From NCBI GenBank assembly GCA_004794655.1, contig SMMW01000179.1:573501-637500 (forward strand): DNA of 64,000 bases, read 5' to 3'. A program made the translations under genes and the position numbers. The stretch is from Marisa cornuarietis (Eukaryota > Mollusca > Gastropoda > Architaenioglossa > Ampullariidae). The notes beneath the pieces are model-generated. The model saw only the letters and a list, made by a program, of their open reading frames with translations, was not told the origin of the DNA and searched no databases. The first letter of the stretch is position 1. The number at the start of each line of letters is the position of its first letter. Of this stretch, positions 56,332-64,000 are shown piece after piece.

Positions 56332-56386
56332 TAGGATTAGGGTTAGTGTTAGGGTGGGTTGGGGTAGGGTTTCGGTAGAAAATTGT
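56332..56386. repeat. Degenerate telomere-like TTAGGG tract
   Basis: The text contains TAGGATTAGGGTTAGTGTTA and GGGTGGGTTGGGGTAGGG, that is, TTAGGG and close variants over about 50 bp. It directly follows the 5' end of the LINE remnant on the minus strand. It may be an interstitial telomeric-type tract or plain G-rich simple sequence. Confidence 0.45.
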
Positions 56387-59000
56387 GGGTGTTTATCGTA
56401 AAACCTGGCTATTTTTGGTGATTTTTTGCGGATATTTTTGTCGGTGACAGATGATAATGGAGATAATTTATGGATCATTTTAAAGAAACGGGTACATGTG
56501 AGACGGGGAGCTGTCCCCATGTGTGGAAGAGAGTGTGTGGCTGTGCGCACACGTGTGTGTGTGTGTGTTTTGAATGGTCATCGACTGGTAACAAGGAAGA
56601 AAGAGAGATTACAGACATGGCTTTGTGTCGATAAGCTTTACAGTCATTTACACTACACAGCCCGTTGCTGTTTTTGTCTGGGATTTTCCACTCGCACACC
56701 GGGCTCTGCGCTTCTAAGAAACGGAAAAGGCAATTGAGTGGAAAGACATCCAAGTAAGGATCAATACCGCCGCTGCCATGCACTGTATCCTGTCTTGTTC
56801 CCTCCCCTCCCCCTCCAGCAGTACAGTGCTGGGCCCGCTGCAATCATCTTGCTCGGCTATCGAACTGCAGTTCCCAGGGGAGTCTGCTGGCGACAAGCTT
56901 TAGCACATTTCAATGCTTTAGTTTATTTATTTATGAAGATCATTTTTTTAATTCTGCCTGATGGTACTAAAACATGGCAACCTGCAGACAGTAGGCGTGT
57001 GAATAATCTCTTCTGTGGAGTAGCACGGCGAGGGTTACTTCCGCTTGTCTAACAACATTCGTTCACTCTTTTGCTTGTGAAGGTCCAGGTGGATGGACAG
57101 TACAGTGAGAATAGGGTTTAGGGTGGAATACATTTAGGATCAAGGAGCTTCTCAATGAGATATATATTGTCAAATGATTAATTGGCAAATATAAAAGTGC
57201 CGAATATATAATCACATAAACAGTCTACAATGTGTGTCCGGGTAGCAGACTTGATCCGGTTATCGACTGTCGTCATCATGTTATGATAACTGTCTATGGA
57301 CGCGGTTAATATAGACACTCAAGATTTGTTCTTTATTTTATATATTTGTGCTTTGCTACCCTATCAGGGAAATGAGAATGCAATAAAATTTACATGAACA
57401 GCACAATGCCACATCAAGTATTTGTAATCATTCTCTCTCTCTCACTCTCTCTTTTCTTATATGATTATTAGTCACAATCGCCATCGTTAATGATTATCAT
57501 GTCAGTTTCATACCTTTTATCATCACAATCAAGTCTAACTCATTTCCTCTTTCTTTCCATCTCTTTTTTTCTCCCTTTCATTGTCAGCTTGTTCTCATCA
57601 TCCTCAACCAACATTAGTTATTATCTTCACGTCAGTATCATTATCTGCTGTTACATTAATACACACTCGCTCATTTCCTCTCTCTTTCTCCCTACTCTTC
57701 ATTTTTCATTCACGTTTAATAGTATTTTTCATCTGTAAAAACTATAGTGACATCACAATGTCCTTTCTCACTGTTCAGCCTCTCTTTTTCTTCTCTCTAG
57801 CTCATACGTAGTTGGTTCCTCTCTCTGCTCTAATTTTACATCACTACCCATCGTAAACATGACTAAAGTAGACAATACTTTACTTGTTGACTTAGTTGTC
57901 TTCGTACCTAAGGTGGAGCATAAGGCATCCACTAGAGACCTCCATTTTTGTCTAACAACCGGTTTAGCCATGCTGTTACAGGAGAGTTTATGGTCCTTTA
58001 GCTCTCTCTTTACTGACCTTCGCCATGTTTCTTTTTGGCCGACCACGCTTTCTTTTGCAATAGACAATTCACATAACATATATTTATTTATATGACAAAT
58101 AAAAATGCTGCATATTGTCAGGAAGCCCCGTTCAGACATGCGAGTGCCCGCCTCTCGTAACCTGTGGTTTCTCTGGCCATGGAGCTGTTGTCTGGCACCA
58201 CCGATCGCCGACTGTCTATAACTTGTGTGTCTGTGGCTGACAAAGATATCTGGTGAGATCGATATTCTTCATATCTCTCTGTCACAGTTGTTGTTTTCTC
58301 ACTCAGACCCTCTCCTTCACTGATCTTGCATTTTGGCCAAAGATACCTGACCACGTGACGGCGTAGTATGCTGTGGCTGCGGAACTGAAAGAAAACAATA
58401 GAATGTGTGTGAGTGTGTGTGCGTGTGTTTGCATGCGCGTGCTAGTGTCCGTGACACAAAGAGTTAAGACAGTGTCACGTACATCAATACTTGCACACAC
58501 TCACACACACACACACACACACAACCATTCACTCACTCTCTCAGTCTCACACACACTCTCACACTCTCACGCTCTATCACTCTTTCTTACTCTCCTCATA
58601 CTCCTGTACATGCGCGCGCGCACTCTCTCTCTCTCTCTCACTGTTACACACACAAAAACACACGCTCTCCTTTTCTCTCACTCTGTTCCTCGCTATGGAG
58701 TTGCCATGTGAGGAAAACAGCTTCCTCGACAGACCTCGGGTGTTGGGTTCAGATCTCGTATCTGGCCCCACTGTTCTTCCTGTACCTGTGGCACCTGTTT
58801 ACAGTTCTGTCTTTTTTGTGACATATCCTTACTTGCTGACTCGGTGTAAAACACTAGTAATTCACCCCACTCCCGTTCCTCATCAACCAGTCTAACCTCT
58901 CAACAGAGTACCAGCAGACTGCTCCACACCTCGGCACACAGGGTTTTAGCTTCGAAATATGTGTGTGTTGCACAGATTTGCATGATGTGTTGTAGATGAG
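56387..59000. other. Non-coding, simple-sequence-rich region
   Basis: This region contains a TC-rich stretch at about 57435-57790 and several CA/TC tracts at 58490-58680. Short open frames follow these tracts and carry no domain signal. No gene is recognised. Confidence 0.4.
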
Positions 59001-59009
59001 AAGCGAAGA

Positions 59010-59165
59010 TATAAGATATCAGAAGTAAAGATATAAGATTACCGAGGTGATCAGAAGTAAAGATATAAGATTACCGAGGCGATCAGGAGAGGTAAAGATA
59101 TATAATTACCGAGGTGATCAGGAGAAGTAAAGATATAAAATTACTGACGGCGATCAGGAGAGAAG
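59010..59165. repeat. ~35-bp minisatellite, 4-5 copies
   Basis: Imperfect units contain AGAAGTAAAGATATAAGATT followed by ACCGAGG.GATCAG. The array decays at its right end into a CGGCGATCAGGAGAGAAGTA variant. Confidence 0.8.
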
Positions 59166-60442
59166 TAGCAGAATGGATGTGTTTGCCTACATGCGCGGAT
59201 TGCTAGCACCAACTCCAAGCGAAGACAGCAGGCGGGTGGGACTAACGTTCGTTTGTTGTTCACCCTTGTTGTTGTGAACAGTGGCGTCCAATGACAGCGA
59301 TTATCCATGATGAAGATTTGTTCCTGTGGGTTTTCCCCTTTCTTTTGGCCCTCTCTACCCTTCACTCTTGAACTCCACCTTCACCTTCCTACACAGAATC
59401 TGAGCTTATCTCCATTCCTCGTGGAAGATGCCTTGGCGTGTGGTCAGTAGTATTACTGGACTACTGGTGCATTGAGTAGCAAGGGAGTCAGGTTTTGTCT
59501 CTCTTTATTTGTCACCTCCTTTTCTGCTAAGTGGTGTCTCTTTCTGTGTTTATTTTTTTTCCCCTTTTTTATATTTTATTTTTGTTTGTTTCTGAATGTC
59601 TTTTATCTCTGGTTTATTTTTCATACTGCTTTACTGTGTGGTTGCATCTTCATTTTTATCAGTTTTATTTTGTTTTTGTCTCTGTGTTGCTATGTTATTG
59701 TGTTGGTCTCATCTCAGCTTGTTATATGACTTGTCCTGTTTGTGTCTGTCTCTCTGTGGCTGTGTTGGTCTCGTGTCACCTGCTACCATCATGTCGCCTT
59801 TATCACATGTCATTAGGTCTTACTGTTTATTCTTTATATATCTGTCTGTACTGTACGGTCTTTTCTAAATATTGGCTGGGTCACTGGGTGGTGGTCTCCT
59901 ACCATCCATGTCATCTGCAAGTCAGAACAGGCAACGCCCGTGCTTGCCACTGCCTCCCAAAATGCTACTGCTACCTCTCCCCCACCACACAGCCTATAAT
60001 TAGAACTGTCAACACGGTAGGAGGGGGGAACAAGTATAGTGCCAAGTGGAGTAACAAGGGCTTGGCACCAGTGTAGACTGTAGATATCAGACCTGAGAAA
60101 CAGACCTTTCCATTGTCTGCCGAGGGTGAAGTGGGTATGGCGGGAGGATGCAGAGAGAAAACAAAGAGAGGGCGTTTAGGGCACTAAATTAGAGTAAGGT
60201 AAAGCCGAACAGTGAGTAACACACACGAGTGGTTTCATTCTGACCATGTTTGCTGTCCTGCTAGTGCACATAGGCTCCTCACACACACACACACACACAT
60301 CGCAGATGGTTGAAAGAAAACTGTGACTTCTGCCACTTGTTTGTTTTGTTTTAAAATAAAATTCGTTGTGAGATCAGTGCCATCCGCCAAATTCTCTCTT
60401 GTTACCCCATTCATATTTGTGTTTTTTATATTTGTCTTTTGA
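59166..60442. other. Unassigned T-rich and mixed sequence
   Basis: A T-rich stretch at 59500-59860 gives hydrophobic open frames that I treat as compositional. A short CA run lies at about 60279-60298. No gene or element is recognised. Confidence 0.35.
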
Positions 60443-60526
60443 TTAAAATTAAAAGGAAGTTTGTCCTATTACACATGCGCTCACGTGAGCGCATGTGTAA
60501 TAGGACAAACTTCCTTTTAATTTTAA
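60443..60526. repeat. 84-bp perfect palindrome with no spacer
   Basis: Every base of the left arm 60443-60484 pairs with the right arm 60485-60526, giving 42-bp arms meeting at the central CACGTG. The ends are TTAAAATT and AATTTTAA. It can extrude as a cruciform or fold as a 42-bp stem. Possible origins are a palindromic MITE, a fold-back repair product or an assembly artefact. Confidence 0.97.
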
Positions 60527-61317
60527 AGCTTCCCTGACTCAGTGATTATTCTATGAATGTGGATATACGCCTTAATGAGCTCAGCTGTACTGCTTGGTAT
60601 TGTGCATTCATAGTTCACTCCAGATTCCCACCAGTCCGTCCTTTGCAGCCACCGTCAAGCCCACGATAAGTTCAGCCACCCAAACTATTCCTGTCACCCT
60701 GTTCACCCTCGACACCCTGTCATGCTGACTGTTAGACTTTCAGCCACCCCAGTGTACTCAAGCTGCTCATTACAGCCATCATTCAACAATCCCGTTGTTT
60801 GTCATTACCATTGTCAGACATCTCATCTCTTCCAGTCTACTCACGCATTTGAATCAGGCAGATAATGTTTATGATTAGTTTGGTCATGTTTCTAGATTGT
60901 TCGTTTCTGAAAACAGAGATACGCTTGAGTTGGTTTGAGTTGATTTGTAGGCTGGCTTTGCTTTCTGATGTGTACAGCAGGTTTAAGGGGGTGTCATAAA
61001 TTTTCTTTTTTGAGTCTGATGAGTAATATTTTTTGTACGACACTTCATTTCCCTAGGATAATATTGCAATATCTTCTCTTCAAAATATTGCAATACTATC
61101 CAATGGAAATATTATTTCTGGAATTGGTTCTTCCATTGCGGATGCCGTTGTAAAGGGATACATCTTGTAATAACTAACAAACAATAGTTCACGCGGTTGC
61201 ATCAGCGTGTCATCAATCCACAGCACGACCGGTAGGTTACACACATACAGACAGTTCATGCTTCTGAATATATGCGTGAATGCGCGAGGGTGACCACGCC
61301 TGTTGGTTCAAATAGAC

Positions 61318-61756
61318 ACGTACGTGTGTGTGTGTGTGTGTGTGTTTGTACGTGTGTGTGTGTGTGTGTTTGTACGTGTGCGTGTGTGTGTTTGTACGTG
61401 TGTGTGTGTGTGTTTGTACGTGTGCGTGTGTGTACGTGTGTGTGTGTTTGTACGTGTGTGTGTGTGTGTGTGTTCACGTGTGTGTGTGTTTTTACGTGTG
61501 TGTGTGTGTTTGTACGTGTGCGTGTGTGTTTGTACGTGTGTGTGTACGTGTGTGTGTGTGTTTGTACGTGTGTGTGTGTTTGTACGTGTGCGTGTGTGTG
61601 TACGTGTGTGTGTTTGTACGTGTGCGTGTGTGTGTACGTGTGTGTGTTTGTACGTGTGCGTGTGTGTGTACGTGTGTGTGTGTTTGTACGTGTGCGTGTG
61701 TGTGTGTACGTGTGCGTGTGTGTGTGTGTTTGTGCGTGTGTGTGTGTGTGTGTGCA
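61318..61756. repeat. 440-bp GT-rich array with ACGTGTG and TTTGTACGTG units
   Basis: Runs of GT alternate with TTTGTACGTGTG and TGTACGTGTG on a semi-regular spacing of about 18-40 bp, making a compound minisatellite. Most of it is alternating purine-pyrimidine, the sequence type that favours Z-DNA. Long open frames in five of the six frames (Cys/Val-rich or Thr/His-rich) are products of the repeat, not genes. Confidence 0.95.
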
Positions 61757-63049
61757 GAGTCAGGCTTTGCTCATCACGACCCCAACATAGCATCTGAAAG
61801 CGCCTTCTCATAAAACAACATGACAGTGAGTGGTCAGTCTGTCCGTTTTCAAAACTGTTCCTGAGGCAGATATTATGTAATAGTGATTGTGTTATTGTCC
61901 TTTTTTAATCAGTCATTCTCACGCTAATATAAAGTTAACCTGTTTATTCCTATTTGAGATACACACTTTACACCCATGATACTCACATTCTTCCTCCGCG
62001 TAGAATTAGTGTGGAGGATGTCTAGTATAAGCCACACGTACATCATCGTGTGTTTTGTTGTTTGTCAACATGGGGCTGAGCTACGAGTCCAATCCTTTTG
62101 ACTGAACCCTTCTGACCTGTGTGTGGTTTACACAAACAACCCTCAACCCTTGCAGACTTTTGGTGCCAGCTTCAGCAGTCGGGGCCATCATCACGTGACT
62201 AAATCTCCAAAATGGCTGTCTGAAGATGTACACACTTCGTGGCACGAGGCGGGTTGAGCGAGGGCCTCCACGGCACTTCGCCTTCGGCTTCAAAGGAAAG
62301 TCTGATAAGCTTGGCGGGAAAAATTAAATATTGATTTGGAAAGCCGCTTTGTTCCCAAAAACCTAACGTTTTGCGTCTCCTATCGACACGACATTTATGA
62401 GTACTAATAGGATTGAAGGGGGTGGGTGGTGGTAATCACGCAGAGAACAAGTTACATTTTCGCACATTTTTTCTTTCTTTTCTTCTTCCTTTTTTTTCTT
62501 TGGTATCTGCTTAAAACGTTAAATTGCGTGTCATAGGATCTGATTTTACGTTTTGCAGCTTCAGAGGGTGGGTAAACAGTACTTCTTGATTCTTTGTTTG
62601 TTTGTTTTGTTTTTATCTTGTTCCTCTCTTTATTCTATCTAGAGTTAGAAAGGGCATCAGCTCAAGATTCCGATGAATATCACTTAATTTTGTGATAAAA
62701 GGGTGATAGTTTACGAGTTGTTTAAAGCAATATAAGACATTTCATTACCGGGATTTGGTTCAGGACGATAATTTTATATTTGAGTGACGCTGCCGATAAT
62801 AGGAGGGTTATATCAACAATATCGTTGAGCTTTACAAATGGCGTAGCTGGGTGAGTGACGCTGCCCATAAAATCAATTACAAGATTTTACTTACATCAGC
62901 AAAATATGTTTGCGGGATCGGTTAAAAAGAATTCCTCTAGCACCGAAGAGACATTACCAGTGGCTCTGAAACATCGTCGGTAAGTACTCACCGGTGTCTC
63001 CATCGACTTTACGGCAATTGGGCATCATCGGATGTCTGATGATACCTCA
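61757..63049. other. Unassigned intergenic or intron sequence
   Basis: No coding exon, transposon end or RNA gene is recognised. The composition becomes GC-richer towards the right-hand CpG-rich block. Confidence 0.3.
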
Positions 63050-63780
63050 TATTCCTCCCCCCCCCCCTCTTTCCAGTCCCAGCTTTGACGACTCGCCTCG
63101 CGCGATCGAAGCCTTCCTTCCCAGACTTACCCCCAACCCCTCGCCCTCGCCACCTTCTCTTATTTCCCCACATCCCGCCATCTCGATGTGCCTGAATAGA
63201 GAGCACGCTGCGCGTTTGGTCTGGGAGGCTGCTAAAACGTGTCATTGCTGGTCAAAGGTCGATAGTTTGTGCGGACAGCCGCCCGCCGCAGTCATCATTC
63301 GATCGAGAACGAAGTCACGTGGTCCCCGGGAACAACTGTGGCAGCGGCGAAACCTTCTGCCCTCGTCTGACAGTGGAGGCTGACGTAGTGAATGGACCTC
63401 TGACTAGATTGCGTCACTGTACGCTGGGCATGCGCGTGCGCCTTCCCCTTCCCCACCCTCCTCTCTGCGCGTGGCTGGCGGGCGGTTGAATGCACGCGCG
63501 GTGCTGCGGCTCCCGGTGCTGCTGGTGCAGCGAGACAGAGAGAGAGAGGGGGGGAGAGGGAGTCTCTCTGGTCTCACAGCCGGTCGCCGTGGCAAGGTTC
63601 TGGAGAGACGGAGTGTTTCTTGCGCCGGTGCGCCAGCAACGTGTGCTGTGTGTGTGTGTGTGCGCGCGCCAGCCCTTGTTTGCCCGTGATTGATTCCGAA
63701 GGGGGAGTGTGCCTGTTATCGCCGGCTCCCAGTCGAAGGCGGAAGCAGGACTGCGACGACACCAACAGGCAAGTAAGAGA
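63050..63780. promoter_or_regulatory. CpG-rich, promoter-like block
   Basis: This block is strongly enriched in CpG (CTCGCCTCGCGCGATCGAAG near 63090, GCGCGGTGCTGCGGC near 63496, TGCGCGCGCC near 63661), in contrast to the AT-rich window. A donor-like CAGGCAA|GTAAGA ends it near 63773. It may be a first exon and promoter of a gene that continues beyond the window, or an alternative promoter of the IQ-motif gene. The open frames inside are Pro/Arg/Ser-rich and not recognised. Confidence 0.4.
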
Positions 63781-64000
63781 CGATATGGGTGATGTGTCAA
63801 GTTACTACACAATAGATACTCTAGGGCTCCACTACACTGCAACAGGTCAGGTGACACTGCAGACCGGAAGTCGCTTCAGGCTTGCGCATAACTTGTCTAT
63901 ATTATATTGAATTCTATATTAGTAGACATTATCATATCACGAGTGGTGGTGCAACACGTCGTGTATGTTTGAGTTACTTATACCGGCCATCGCGTGAGGC

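Noticed and set aside
59472..60076. Hydrophobic open frames resembling membrane proteins
   Set aside because: The T-rich composition alone produces runs of Phe, Leu and Val; no family signature or splice sites were seen.
61272..61813. Several 160-172-codon open frames on both strands, Cys/Val-rich or Thr/His-rich
   Set aside because: They are translations of the GT/ACGTGTG array; the same repeat is open in most frames and shows no domain or splice context.
63009..63383. Pro/Ser-rich open frames in the CpG-rich block
   Set aside because: GC-rich DNA yields long chance frames; both strands are open and neither has a recognised motif.

Overview
This is a eukaryotic, animal-type window. Protein genes are split into short exons with GT-AG (one GC-AG) introns, intergenic DNA is AT-rich, and there are many microsatellites, minisatellites and fossil retrotransposons and DNA transposons. 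The transposon mix (L2/CR1-like LINE ends with hairpins and ATT or CAT tails, several other LINE lineages, hAT, pogo/Tigger and MITEs) and the protein similarity suggest a lophotrochozoan, most likely a mollusc. That taxon is inference, not something the sequence states.

Three host genes are supported. (1) ARGLU1, minus strand, 1723-6349: five coding exons give a complete arginine/glutamate-rich splicing and transcription cofactor of about 249 residues. (2) ACER3-type alkaline ceramidase, plus strand, 10554-24261: twelve coding exons join in phase into about 285 residues with all the family's metal-site motifs. ARGLU1 and ACER3 are divergent, about 4.2 kb apart, with transposons filling the gap. 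(3) An IQ-motif/coiled-coil protein gene, plus strand, from about 33202 to at least 54071. Four exons are visible, it runs off or beyond what can be recognised here, and the family is not identified.

Layout: 1-1.7 kb is ARGLU1 3' flank. 6.4-10.5 kb is the divergent intergenic block: a SINE-like insertion with a 15-bp target duplication, a LINE endonuclease remnant, and a LINE inserted into an older L2-type tail with a 12-bp target duplication. The ACER3 introns carry an L2-type fragment (intron 1), a MITE (intron 2), an hAT transposase remnant (intron 3), a LINE remnant (intron 8) and a 5'-truncated LINE with a 13-bp target duplication (intron 10). 24-33 kb is intergenic, with a LINE reverse-transcriptase fragment, an internally deleted pogo/Tigger element and a MITE. 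33-54 kb is the IQ gene; its 14-kb third intron is packed with nested elements, including an almost intact 5.5-kb RNase-H-bearing LINE at 41.3-46.9 kb, a 33-bp minisatellite and a 1.4-kb 38-bp minisatellite with higher-order structure. 54-64 kb is mostly repeat-rich non-coding DNA with an 84-bp perfect palindrome (60443-60526), a 440-bp GT/ACGTGTG tract and a CpG-rich promoter-like stretch near 63-63.8 kb.

The host genes do not form a pathway together. What stands out is the mobile-element archaeology and several unusual repeat structures.
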